This document shows positions 33,680-42,130 of a stretch of DNA of 49,124 nt, piece after piece. The first letter of the stretch is position 1; each line of letters begins with the position of its first letter. The notes below the pieces were generated by a model, which made no database searches, was not told the origin of the DNA, and saw only the letters and a program-made list of their open reading frames with translations. The stretch is from contig JAJDAH010000455.1 of the NCBI GenBank assembly GCA_029261965.1, positions 1-49,124 of the forward strand. The letters are read 5' to 3'. This DNA is from Polyangiaceae bacterium (GTDB lineage Bacteria; Myxococcota_A; Polyangia; Polyangiales; Polyangiaceae). Position numbers and translations under genes: made by a program.

Positions 33680-34916
33680 TCGAGTGATCGGGCGGCGCTG
33701 TGCGGCCGCGGTCGCTGCGCTCGCTCTGCTGTCGGGTTGCGGTGGCGGCACCGAGCGTGAGCCCGAGCCTGGGGACATCACCGGCTGGGCCGGCGACGGG
33801 ACGCAGGGGCATGACGGCGACGGAAATCATCGGACCGAGTCATGGCTGAACCAACCGATGGAGATCGTCTTCGCCTCCGATGGATCGGGGTACATCGTCG
33901 ACTGGAACAATCACGCGATCCGGCGTGTTTCCCCTGACGGCATTCTCGAAACGGTTCTAGGCGCGGAATTGCCGGGCGACTGGCCGTGTCAGACGCCGGA
34001 AGATCCTGCCAACTGCGAAGTTCCTCTCGACCAGCCCGCCGACGCGAGTCGGGTTCGGCTCAACCATCCGACCGATCTCGTGTTCGACGGAAAAGTCGCG
34101 TTCATTGCGGCGTGGCACAACCACAAGGTCGAGCGATTCGATCTCGACCAGTCCGTGGTCGAGGTCATTGCTGGTCGGGAAAAACCCGGGTTTGCCGGGG
34201 ACGACGGACCAGCCGCCGACGCATTGATGAACTTTCCCGATTCCATCGTGCTCGACGCGAGCGGTGCCCTCGTCGTCTCCGACGAGCGTAACAATCGGGT
34301 ACGGCGCATCGTCGGCGAGAACCCGCGCATGATCTCGACCGTCGTCGGATCACGCACCGAATCGGGGTTCGCCGGGGCGGATGTGCCGGCGACCGAATCG
34401 GAAGTGGCCTTCAGCCCGTACAACGAGGCGGGTGGCGCGGATAACCCGCCTCCGGGTGCGGGCCTCGCCCTCGATGCCGACGGCAACCTCTACCTCGCCG
34501 ACACGTTCAATCATTGTGTTCGTCGAGTGGCGCCCGGGGCGGACGGTCTTTTGGGTGCCGGGGACCCGCTCGAAGAAATCATCACGACAGTTGCCGGCGA
34601 ATGCGGCGTAGAGGGGTTCGCCGGCGACGGCGGTCCCGCGGCCGAGGCGCGCTTGCGCCACCCGCACGACATCGAGATTGGCCCCGACGGGAGAATCTAC
34701 GTCGCTGACACCGACAACCACGCCATCCGACGAATCGATCCGGCCACCGGCGTCATCGACACCGTGGCGGGGACTGGCACCGCGGGAGATGCCGGCGATG
34801 GCGGACCGGCAGTGCAGGCCCAGCTCCGGCGGCCCTATGGTCTGGCCTTCGATCCCGCCGGGGATCTCTTCGTGGTCGACACGGGCAACAACCGAATCAG
34901 GAAGATCGTGCAATGA
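33663..34916 (+). CDS. NHL-repeat propeller lipoprotein
   Basis: A 417-residue lipoprotein (LALLSGC, Cys26). Repeats of the NHL type fill the mature part: LNQPMEIVFASDGSGYIVDW with NNHAIRRV, LNHPTDLVFDGKVAFIAAWH, FPDSIVLDASGALVVSDERN, LRHPHDIEIGPDGRIYVAD and TGNNRIRKI at the end. Gaps between blades carry FAGDGGPA loops. It starts inside the previous gene and its stop overlaps the next start (ATGA at 34913-34916). NHL propellers bind proteins or RNA in other systems; here the protein is outside the cytoplasm, so a protein or polymer ligand is likely. Confidence 0.85.
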   Translation: MRSANSRVIGRRCAAAVAALALLSGCGGGTEREPEPGDITGWAGDGTQGHDGDGNHRTESWLNQPMEIVFASDGSGYIVDWNNHAIRRVSPDGILETVLGAELPGDWPCQTPEDPANCEVPLDQPADASRVRLNHPTDLVFDGKVAFIAAWHNHKVERFDLDQSVVEVIAGREKPGFAGDDGPAADALMNFPDSIVLDASGALVVSDERNNRVRRIVGENPRMISTVVGSRTESGFAGADVPATESEVAFSPYNEAGGADNPPPGAGLALDADGNLYLADTFNHCVRRVAPGADGLLGAGDPLEEIITTVAGECGVEGFAGDGGPAAEARLRHPHDIEIGPDGRIYVADTDNHAIRRIDPATGVIDTVAGTGTAGDAGDGGPAVQAQLRRPYGLAFDPAGDLFVVDTGNNRIRKIVQ

Positions 34917-36160
34917 ACCGAGCAGCGTGCGTCTCATGGGCTTTGCTGCTCGCCGGGTGCGGCGGCAGCCCGTCGACCCCGAGCATCGAGGACCTCGAGC
35001 CTGGACAGATCGGGACCTTCGCCGGCGCCGGACAGCGTGCGACCGATCCCGTCGGTGGTGCTCCCATCGAGCTGCTCGAGGCGCGTTTCGATTCCCCAAT
35101 GGACGTCGTCGTCGCGCCGAACGGCGAGCTATACATTCTCGACTGGAACGGCCACAAAGTTCGCGTCGTTCGAGACGGCAAAGTGGCTTTCGTGGTGGGG
35201 ACGGGCACCGAGGGTGACGCCTGCGAAACGACTCCCGACGGGGAGTCGTGCCCGGCGACCGCTGCCCAGCTCAATCATCCGACCGACGTCACCTTCGACG
35301 ACTCCGGGGGGATGCTGGTGGCGGCGTGGCACAACTCGAAAATCAAGCGCGTGGATCTCGAGCAGGGCCTGGTTTCCGACGTTTGCGGCAACGGCGGGCG
35401 GAACTTTCGGGGGGACGGCGGGCCCTGTCGCGAAGGAGACCAGGACCTGGTTTCGTTCGACTTGCCATCCGGTGTGGTGCGGGATCCCTTCGGTAATCTA
35501 TTCATTTCGGATCAGGCCAACATGGTCGTCCGGCGGCTCGGCACCGACGGGATCATCGACACAGTGGCTGGAGATTGCCCCTTGTCGATGGGTTTTGGGT
35601 GCAGTCGCGGTCGCGGGTACGTCGGCGATGGTGGTCCCGCGACCGGGGCCTTGCTCAACAACAGCATCGGTCAAGGAACAGATCCTCAGGGCAAGATCGC
35701 GCTCGGTCCCGACGGAAGCCTTTACATCGCCGACACCGGGAACCACGTCGTGAGAAAGGTCTCGCCCGGGCCGGACGGCGTCATCGGTGACGGCGATCCG
35801 AACGAGGAGATCATCACGACGATTGCCGGCACGGGCGAAGCAGGATTTTCGGGCGATGGTGGGCCCGCGAACGAGGCCGCTCTGCAGCTACCAACCGACG
35901 TGGAAATAGGTCCCGACGGATCGATCTTCGTGGCGGATCGAGGCAACCATTGTGTTCGTCGGATCGACGCCGACGGCATGATTTCCTCGGTGGCTGGTCG
36001 GTGCGGGTCCGCGGGCTACGACGGAGATGGCGGAGACGCCGGCGCCGCGCACCTCGATACACCCTACGGGATCGGCGTCGACGAGCAGGGCCTTCTCTAC
36101 ATCGCCGACACGCTCAACCATTGCATTCGTGTCGTATTGCCATCGGAGGCCGGCGGTTGA
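34913..36160 (+). CDS. NHL-repeat propeller lipoprotein, paralogue of the preceding gene
   Basis: A 415-residue lipoprotein (ALLLAGC, Cys16), similar in length and repeat pattern to the preceding protein: GELYILDWNGHKVRVV, LNHPTDVTFDDSGGMLVAAW, GNLFISDQANMVVRR and YIADTGNHVVRKV. Extra cysteines occur in ACETTPDGESCPA and GDCPLSMGFGCSRG. The two genes form a tandem duplication with a four-base overlap. The stop overlaps the next frame as TTGA. A pair of interacting propellers is the simplest reading; whether they form a heterodimer is unknown. Confidence 0.85.
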   Translation: MNRAACVSWALLLAGCGGSPSTPSIEDLEPGQIGTFAGAGQRATDPVGGAPIELLEARFDSPMDVVVAPNGELYILDWNGHKVRVVRDGKVAFVVGTGTEGDACETTPDGESCPATAAQLNHPTDVTFDDSGGMLVAAWHNSKIKRVDLEQGLVSDVCGNGGRNFRGDGGPCREGDQDLVSFDLPSGVVRDPFGNLFISDQANMVVRRLGTDGIIDTVAGDCPLSMGFGCSRGRGYVGDGGPATGALLNNSIGQGTDPQGKIALGPDGSLYIADTGNHVVRKVSPGPDGVIGDGDPNEEIITTIAGTGEAGFSGDGGPANEAALQLPTDVEIGPDGSIFVADRGNHCVRRIDADGMISSVAGRCGSAGYDGDGGDAGAAHLDTPYGIGVDEQGLLYIADTLNHCIRVVLPSEAGG

Positions 36161-36672
36161 TTTCGGATCGTGTGAGCCGGCGCGCTCGCGTTTGTTTCGT
36201 AGCGGCGATTCTGTTGAGCTGTGGCGATTCAGGTGGGGACGAGACGATCTACCCGAAGGATTTTAGGGCGGCTGGATATCAGCTCGTCCGGGAGTGTCGG
36301 AGCCCCGGCGAGCATTCAGGCATCAGCGCATTCACCGTCTGGGTGAGCCCCGAAGCCGTCGGAGCGCTCGAGCAGCTCTTCGCATCCCCCGACACCACGG
36401 CGATGCCCGCCGGCTCGGTACTCGTCAAAGAGGTCTACGGGGGTTCGGCATGCGAAGAGACCGACGTCGACCATTGGGTGGCCATGGCGAAGGAGCCCGG
36501 TTTCGATCCCGAGCACGGCGACTGGCACTGGCAAGAGGTCAGCGCCGACGGGGCGATCGTCGTCGACGGCCGCGACAGCGCGTGCATCGGGTGCCACGCC
36601 GGCGACCCGTCGACCACGTGCACGGGCTTCGGCGAGATGAACGGCTTCGACTACGTGTGCACCACGCCGTGA
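36157..36672 (+). CDS. Secreted CxxCH protein, cytochrome P460-like, lipoprotein
   Basis: A 171-residue protein. The start is either TTG 36157, which overlaps the upstream stop as TTGA, or GTG 36172; both keep the lipobox AILLSC (Cys22). DFRAAGYQLVRECRSPGEHS, SVLVKEVYGGSAC, MAKEPGFDPEHGDWHWQ and the heme c motif CIGCH (Cys143, Cys146, His147) match cytochrome P460-type proteins as I know them. A c-type heme would need the periplasmic maturation system, consistent with export. It is the last gene of the overlap cluster with three propeller lipoproteins. A redox role together with the propellers is inference. Confidence 0.72.
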   Translation: MISDRVSRRARVCFVAAILLSCGDSGGDETIYPKDFRAAGYQLVRECRSPGEHSGISAFTVWVSPEAVGALEQLFASPDTTAMPAGSVLVKEVYGGSACEETDVDHWVAMAKEPGFDPEHGDWHWQEVSADGAIVVDGRDSACIGCHAGDPSTTCTGFGEMNGFDYVCTTP

Positions 36673-36767
36673 CGCGCCCTCGTCGAACCCGCTCGTGAGA
36701 TGTGCTCGGCGCGCTCGCCGACGATTGCAGTTGGGCCCCGCGCTGGTTCTACTTATCCTCCAGGCGC

Positions 36768-37808
36768 ATGCGACTCGTGGCTGTTCCCGCTTTGGTGTGT
36801 GCGTTCGCGCTGACCGTGACCGCGTTCGCGCAGCCGGATGGCTCGGATAACGCGGCTCGCGCCGCCGCTCGGGCGATTGGTTACGAAGCGGTGGAGGCCT
36901 ACGAAGCCGGGGACTTCGCCACAGCTCTCGAAAAGTTCGAGCGCGCTTACGGTGTGCTCGAGGCCCCGTCTCTCGGCCTCTATTCCGCGCGGTGCATGCG
37001 AGAGCTCGGCCGGCTGGTGGACGCCGCCGAGAGATTCAACGACGTGACCCGCTTGTCTCTCGAGCGTTTCGGCACGGGGCAGCGACGCACCATTCAAGCC
37101 GAGGCTCAGGCGGCGGCCGCGAAAGAACGAGTGGAGCTCTTGCTTCGGATCCCCAAACTCGAGATTAGGCTGAGCAACGCTCCGGCCGGGACACGGGTCG
37201 AGGTCGGCGGTCGCGTCGTTCCGGAATCGCTCGTCGGAGCTGCGTGGCCCGTCGACCCGGGCGAGCACGTGATTCGCGTCGAATGGGGAGCGGCGTCGTC
37301 TCGAGAGGTCACGGTCCGGGTCGCCGAGGGTGAAACGCGTGAGGTCTCGCTCGACCTCGAAGTACGGGCGCCCGCGCCGCCGGTCGAGAGCTCGTCCGCG
37401 CCCTCTCCCGCGCCCGAGGCGCCGGCACCTGCTCGAGTCGCTTCTCCGGCCGAAGACCGACCGCCACCTTCGACGACGAGCGGTCGCGGGCATCGGATCG
37501 CTGGCTGGACTACCCTGAGTTTGGGAGGGGCCGGCCTCTTGCTCGGAGGCATCACCGGTCGACTGGCGATTGCGAAGGACGACGAGCTCGGTCGGCGATG
37601 CACGAACGCGGGTTGTCCGCCACAAGTCGCTAGCGACATCGACACGTACGACCGACTTCGCCTCATGTCGACGGCGGGACTCGTCGTGGGGGCGATCGGA
37701 GCGGCGGCGGGGTTGACGCTCGTCCTGACGGCGCCTCGCTCGAAGTCCGCCGCGCAGACGACGCTTCACGTGGGCGCCGCGCGCGTCCAAATTCGCGGCG
37801 CCTTCTGA
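36768..37808 (+). CDS. TPR and PEGA-like membrane protein
   Basis: ATG 36768 gives a signal peptide (VPALVCAFALTVTAFAQ); an upstream in-frame start is not supported. A TPR-type region (EAYEAGDFATALEKFERAY, LYSARCMRELGRLVDAAERF) spans about residues 30-130. A PEGA-like beta domain (LSNAPAGTRVEVGGRVVP, GEHVIRVEWGA) spans about 150-205. A Pro/Ala-rich stretch and two hydrophobic segments near the end (GGAGLLLGGITGRLAI, VVGAIGAAAGLTLVL) suggest membrane anchoring. This architecture is very common in Polyangia next to Ser/Thr kinases. It is followed six bases later by the Cys-rich lipoprotein gene. Confidence 0.8.
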   Translation: MRLVAVPALVCAFALTVTAFAQPDGSDNAARAAARAIGYEAVEAYEAGDFATALEKFERAYGVLEAPSLGLYSARCMRELGRLVDAAERFNDVTRLSLERFGTGQRRTIQAEAQAAAAKERVELLLRIPKLEIRLSNAPAGTRVEVGGRVVPESLVGAAWPVDPGEHVIRVEWGAASSREVTVRVAEGETREVSLDLEVRAPAPPVESSSAPSPAPEAPAPARVASPAEDRPPPSTTSGRGHRIAGWTTLSLGGAGLLLGGITGRLAIAKDDELGRRCTNAGCPPQVASDIDTYDRLRLMSTAGLVVGAIGAAAGLTLVLTAPRSKSAAQTTLHVGAARVQIRGAF

Positions 37809-37814
37809 GAAAGC

Positions 37815-39134
37815 ATGCCCTCCTCACTTTCAACCGAGCGGGTCGGATCGGCGCTGGCGTTCTCGCTCGTGTTCGCTACCCAGTGCACCTTGCCGGATCG
37901 CGAGGTGGACCCGGCGCTCGAATGCCTGGGAAGGTTGCAGGAAAGTTGCAGCTCGACCGTTCGCGAGTGTGGCGCTTCCGAGGATTGTACTCGGGCCCTC
38001 AGGTGCCTCGAACAATGCGCGCCGGGCGACACCGGTTGCGATCTGGCTTGCGCGTCGGTGTCCACGGAGACACGACCCGCGAACGCGGCCCTGTTCGCCT
38101 GCTTTCGAGCAACCTGCGGCGGCGAGATTGGGCCGGCGCAGGGCGTCTTCGGTGGCGGCGCGTGCGCCGAGTGTCTGGCCGACGAGTGTCGAGAATCCGT
38201 CTCGGATTGCTCGAACGACCCGGCGTGCATCGAACGCGTAGCGTGCCTCAGTGTGAGTGATAACCCTGCGGACACCGATGCTTGTCTGGCGCTTCCTCCG
38301 TCGACCGCAGAGCTGGACGACAGCTTGGTGGACTGCGCCAACGATCGGTGCCGCGCGAGGTGCGGCCTGGGTGAGCGTTTCGAGTGCATCGGGGGCTACG
38401 ATTGGCCACCGCCCGAGCAAGAGGTCGTCACCGAGAGGTTTCGCGTAGCCGATCGTCTCGTGGCGCCGCCGAACAACGGGATCGCCGACCTCGTGGCTCA
38501 GGCGTGCCGCCGGATCGATCCTGGTTGCCAAATGCCGGCGGACGAGCAGTCGACGGACGCCGATGGCCTCGTCACGGTGTCGCTGCCGGGGCTGTTCGAC
38601 TTCAACGACTTCGCCTTCGATGGCTATGTGTTCTTTCGACAGCCAGCGACGGTCGATCTCGACTTCATGCCCACGCTCTTGTACCGCGACCGTCCGTCGT
38701 ACCGCGTTCGGGAGGAGGTTCAGGAGGTTCCCACCGCCAAGCGACCAGGCCTCGAGCTTTCGCTCGGCATCACCCTCGGCGGATTGGCGCCCGATCCGAC
38801 TCGAGGGCACGTGGCTGGTCAGGTATTCGACTGCCGGGGGCTCCAGGCCAGCCCACCGCCTGGCTTGGTGATCCGCGCCGCAAACGCCGATGCAAGCACG
38901 GCCGTCGCGTACCTTCGCCCGCGCGATCAGGTTCCCGAGCCGAGCCTCGAATCCACCCAAGCCGGCGTTGGGCGCTTCGTCATCGCGAACGTTCCTCCGG
39001 GCGACCGCGTCGAAATCATCGCCGAGCATCCCGTCCATGGCCTGGTCGGAAGCATCGAAGTCGAAGTCCGCCCCGACCACTTCACCGTCATGGGGATTTT
39101 TCCCGACACCACGGACGAAGCGGGCGCTCGCTGA
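37815..39134 (+). CDS. Cys-rich lipoprotein
   Basis: A 439-residue lipoprotein (FATQC, Cys24). Its first 190 residues hold some twenty cysteines in short repeats (CLGRLQESCSSTVRECG, EDCTRALRCLEQC, CAECLADECRESVSDC, CANDRCRARCG), probably small disulfide modules. The later half is beta-rich, with a carboxypeptidase-regulatory-like pattern (RGHVAGQVFDCRGLQ, VGRFVIANVPPGDRVEIIA). It lies six bases after the TPR/PEGA gene and upstream of the kinase gene, so the three are likely one transcript. Function unknown. Confidence 0.75.
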   Translation: MPSSLSTERVGSALAFSLVFATQCTLPDREVDPALECLGRLQESCSSTVRECGASEDCTRALRCLEQCAPGDTGCDLACASVSTETRPANAALFACFRATCGGEIGPAQGVFGGGACAECLADECRESVSDCSNDPACIERVACLSVSDNPADTDACLALPPSTAELDDSLVDCANDRCRARCGLGERFECIGGYDWPPPEQEVVTERFRVADRLVAPPNNGIADLVAQACRRIDPGCQMPADEQSTDADGLVTVSLPGLFDFNDFAFDGYVFFRQPATVDLDFMPTLLYRDRPSYRVREEVQEVPTAKRPGLELSLGITLGGLAPDPTRGHVAGQVFDCRGLQASPPPGLVIRAANADASTAVAYLRPRDQVPEPSLESTQAGVGRFVIANVPPGDRVEIIAEHPVHGLVGSIEVEVRPDHFTVMGIFPDTTDEAGAR

Positions 39135-39179
39135 GCAGCTTGTAACAACCTCTAGCGATGGCTACCCTCGCCAACCAAC

Positions 39180-40646
39180 GTGGCCGAGACGACACCGAAG
39201 ATCGGGCCTGGATACGTCGTCGATGGCCGGTATCGTCTACGCGAGAAGCTAGGCGAAGGCGGCATGGGATCGGTCTGGAAAGCCGAGCACCTCTCGCTCA
39301 AGTCCGACGTCGCCGTCAAGTTCATCATCAAGAACGTCGAAGACGACGAGCAATCGTCAGCGCGATTCATGCTCGAGGCTCAGGCGGCGGCCGGCCTCCA
39401 CAGTACCCACGTGGTCAAGATGCTGGACTACGGCGTGTTCGACAAACGCCCGTACATCGTCATGGAGTTGCTACGCGGCGAGTCACTCGATGCGCGTTTG
39501 CGCCGAAACGGCCCGCTCACCCCCGGGCAAACCGCCGAGATGCTTCAGCAGGTTGCTCGAGCGATCTCGAAGGCGCACGACGCCGGGATCATTCATCGCG
39601 ACTTGAAGCCCGACAACATTTTCCTCGTCGACGAGGGCGACATCGAAGTCGTCAAGGTGCTGGACTTCGGGGTCGCCAAACAGATCCACCAGGATCTCAC
39701 CGAGAGCTCTCCTCGCACGGTGACCGGTGCGTTGATGGGGACGCCTTTCTACATGAGCCCCGAGCAGCTCGGTGCCGGCGGAGAGATCGGCGTCCGCTCG
39801 GATGTGTGGGCTCTCGGAGTCATCGTGTACGAGTGTCTCCTCGGGACCCGCCCGTTCACGGCGGACACCTTGCCCGAAATGGTTCTCGCTGTGGCCGTCG
39901 GCGAAAAGCCCGTTCCCTCGGAACAAGGGGTCGTGCCTGCGGGATTCGACGAATGGTTCGACAAGGCCACGGCGCGCGTAGTGGACGAAAGGTTCGGTTC
40001 GGTCCTGGAGCTCACGGCCCACCTCTTCGAGATCGTCGAAGGCCCGCGCTCGCTTCGCGCTCAGCAACTGCGCCGGGGAGCTATCCCGTCGACCGGGGAC
40101 GATTTCGCTACGGCTGCGACGGTGGAACAACATCCGTCCGAGTCGCCGTCGCCGTCGAACGAGCTTTCGGGTAGCCACAAGCGCGCCATCACGGTGTCGG
40201 CAGCCGGGTCCGAGGAAAGCGGGGAGAGAGGTTCGTTGCCCGCAACGACCGCCAAGAGTTTCTCGACAGCGGCTTCGCCGTCGACGAGTCCGCCCGGCGG
40301 GCGCCGAATGCCATGGGGTCTCATCGCGGCGGTGGTCATCGCATGCGCCGCGGCCATCGTCCTCTTGGTTCGGCAGAAGGAAGAGCCCGCAACGACCGAG
40401 CCCGCTCCGGCCGCCGCCGCCGAGGCCCGCGAGCCCGCGAGCGTGCTCGTCGACAAGACGCCGGTCACCTTCGATGAAGTTGCCGATCTCGAGGTGCCCG
40501 CAAAATCCACCGATGGCGGAAGCGATACCGAAGCTACGGTGCAGCCGAAGAAAAAACCCGCAGCAGCTGCCCAAGCTCCACCTTCGAAACCAACATCTCG
40601 ACCGGAGACCAAGGCCAAGAAGCCCAAAATCGATCTCGGTCTCTAG
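39180..40646 (+). CDS. Membrane Ser/Thr protein kinase (PknB-type)
   Basis: GTG start. The 488-residue kinase has the glycine loop GEGGMGSVWKA, Lys47 in AVKF, the catalytic loop HRDLKPDN (Asp141), DFG (Asp162), GTPFYMSPEQ and SDVWALGVIVYECLLG, so all catalytic residues are present. After a Ser/Pro-rich linker comes one membrane helix (about residues 378-397) and a short Ala/Pro/Lys-rich extracytoplasmic tail ending KPKIDLGL. No PASTA or sensor domain is seen. Kinases of this type are numerous in Myxococcota and act in signalling. The upstream TPR and Cys-rich lipoprotein genes are probable co-operon members. Confidence 0.93.
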   Translation: MAETTPKIGPGYVVDGRYRLREKLGEGGMGSVWKAEHLSLKSDVAVKFIIKNVEDDEQSSARFMLEAQAAAGLHSTHVVKMLDYGVFDKRPYIVMELLRGESLDARLRRNGPLTPGQTAEMLQQVARAISKAHDAGIIHRDLKPDNIFLVDEGDIEVVKVLDFGVAKQIHQDLTESSPRTVTGALMGTPFYMSPEQLGAGGEIGVRSDVWALGVIVYECLLGTRPFTADTLPEMVLAVAVGEKPVPSEQGVVPAGFDEWFDKATARVVDERFGSVLELTAHLFEIVEGPRSLRAQQLRRGAIPSTGDDFATAATVEQHPSESPSPSNELSGSHKRAITVSAAGSEESGERGSLPATTAKSFSTAASPSTSPPGGRRMPWGLIAAVVIACAAAIVLLVRQKEEPATTEPAPAAAAEAREPASVLVDKTPVTFDEVADLEVPAKSTDGGSDTEATVQPKKKPAAAAQAPPSKPTSRPETKAKKPKIDLGL

Positions 40647-40667
40647 CGTGACCTCGAGTCTCGGTCA

Positions 40668-42068
40668 TCAACCAGCCTCGAGCAAGAGTTCGTAGCTGAC
40701 GCTGACGTTTCCTTTTTCCGGATCTGGGAACTTCATCGATGCGAACGTGCGAACGATGCACGTCTCCACGTTCTTGTCCGCGAGAGTCGAGGCCTCGAGC
40801 GACGGCTTGACGATCGTTCCAGCGGCGTCGATGGTGAATCGAATCGCGATGCGACCTTTCAGGGTCGCCTTGTCTTTCAGGCCGGTCGCGTAGCAGCGCC
40901 TCAGCTGAGCGTGGCGCTGCCGGACGATGCGCTGCACGATTTCCCGCGGCAGCTTGCCCTCGACGAGGACGCGCCCGGTAGTGATCTTGGGGAGTCGGCC
41001 GCTCACCATCCCGTCACGCTTCATCGCGCGGTAGCTCCGATGTGACGATGCGTCGAACACCCCGGGGGGAGAGCTCAGCGTTCCGATTTGCGCGAGCATT
41101 CCGTCGTCGTTCCCCCAAATCTTTTTTCGGTCACCTTTCGGGGCAGCGGGCTTTCGCGGCGCGCCGTCCGCCTCGGTCAAATGTCCGATGATCCCGAACC
41201 GGTCGCTCGGGCGCAGCGTCGCGAGGCGCGTCGACTCGATGCGGAGGGTCGATGACTCCAGCGGTGAGAACGACAACGTGGGTTTCGGGTTCTTACCCGC
41301 GTCGGTCTCGTCGATCACCTGCCTCAAGGTCGACGCGATCGATCTGAGGTCCTTCGTGTTCATGGTCTTGTCGAACAGGACGATGGCGAGTCGGCGCCCC
41401 TCCTTCTCTAGATCCGAATGTTGCGCCCATTCGCGGCGGAGCGCGGCGAGGCGCTCGGCGTCTCCCTCGGGTATCCGCAACAGTTTCTGAATCGAGTCCG
41501 CCCGCGCCCAGACGAACCCCCATGCCGTCTGGTTCCGTCCTTCGACCGCGTTCTGTCCTACGACCGCGTTCTGTGCGTTGACCGTCTTCGGGACGGCGTA
41601 GAGGATCGCCGGCGCTTCCTCTACGGGCCGACGCTGCTGAATCGATCGTATCGCGGCGCTCGGCAACAGCGTCAGGTCGACGCGTGCTCTTCCTCCAGCT
41701 TTCACGCCGACCGACACTCGATCGTACCAGTACTGGCCCCGGACCTTCGCGGACACCGGCGTCGAGAAGTCGGTGATCTCGAAGCGTGCCGGCGATCCCG
41801 CGGACCAGCTATTGGTCACGCCGAGCGGGTGAAGCTCCACGGTCAACGACTGGGCGGGCAGCCGATCGCCGGGCAAGAGCGATCGAAGATCGACGACCAC
41901 GGCTCCGGTCTTGGGCGGGGTGCGGGCCGCGGCGCTCGCCGAAATGGCCGACGGATGTGGTTTGTCGGGTTTGGATCGACACCCGAGGGGACCACTGGTC
42001 AGCGAGGCGATGGCAACTAGGCCGACGAAACCGGCTCGCGCCGAACGAGAAGACTGGGCGGATCGCAA
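40668..42068 (-). CDS. Lipoprotein with AgmX/PglI-type C-terminal domain
   Basis: A 466-residue lipoprotein (TSGPLGC, Cys30) from a TTG start. The N-terminal half has no known domain (VDLRSLLPGDRLPAQ, WYDRVSVGVKAGGRARVD). A middle region contains LAIVLFDKTMNTKDLRSI. The last 110 residues (REIVQRIVRQRHAQLRRCYA, KGRIAIRFTIDAAGTIV, CIVRTFASMKFPDPEKG, VSYELLL) match the TonB-like AgmX/PglI C-terminal family, including the RRCY and CI cysteines. In Myxococcus, AgmX proteins are linked to gliding. It converges with the kinase gene 21 bases apart. Confidence 0.85.
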   Translation of the reverse strand: MRSAQSSRSARAGFVGLVAIASLTSGPLGCRSKPDKPHPSAISASAAARTPPKTGAVVVDLRSLLPGDRLPAQSLTVELHPLGVTNSWSAGSPARFEITDFSTPVSAKVRGQYWYDRVSVGVKAGGRARVDLTLLPSAAIRSIQQRRPVEEAPAILYAVPKTVNAQNAVVGQNAVEGRNQTAWGFVWARADSIQKLLRIPEGDAERLAALRREWAQHSDLEKEGRRLAIVLFDKTMNTKDLRSIASTLRQVIDETDAGKNPKPTLSFSPLESSTLRIESTRLATLRPSDRFGIIGHLTEADGAPRKPAAPKGDRKKIWGNDDGMLAQIGTLSSPPGVFDASSHRSYRAMKRDGMVSGRLPKITTGRVLVEGKLPREIVQRIVRQRHAQLRRCYATGLKDKATLKGRIAIRFTIDAAGTIVKPSLEASTLADKNVETCIVRTFASMKFPDPEKGNVSVSYELLLEAG

Positions 42069-42130
42069 GGCGAGGGGAGTCTACCGCAGCTCGGTCGATG
42101 TCCGCTGAAGTCGCCGCGCCTCCCCCCGTC

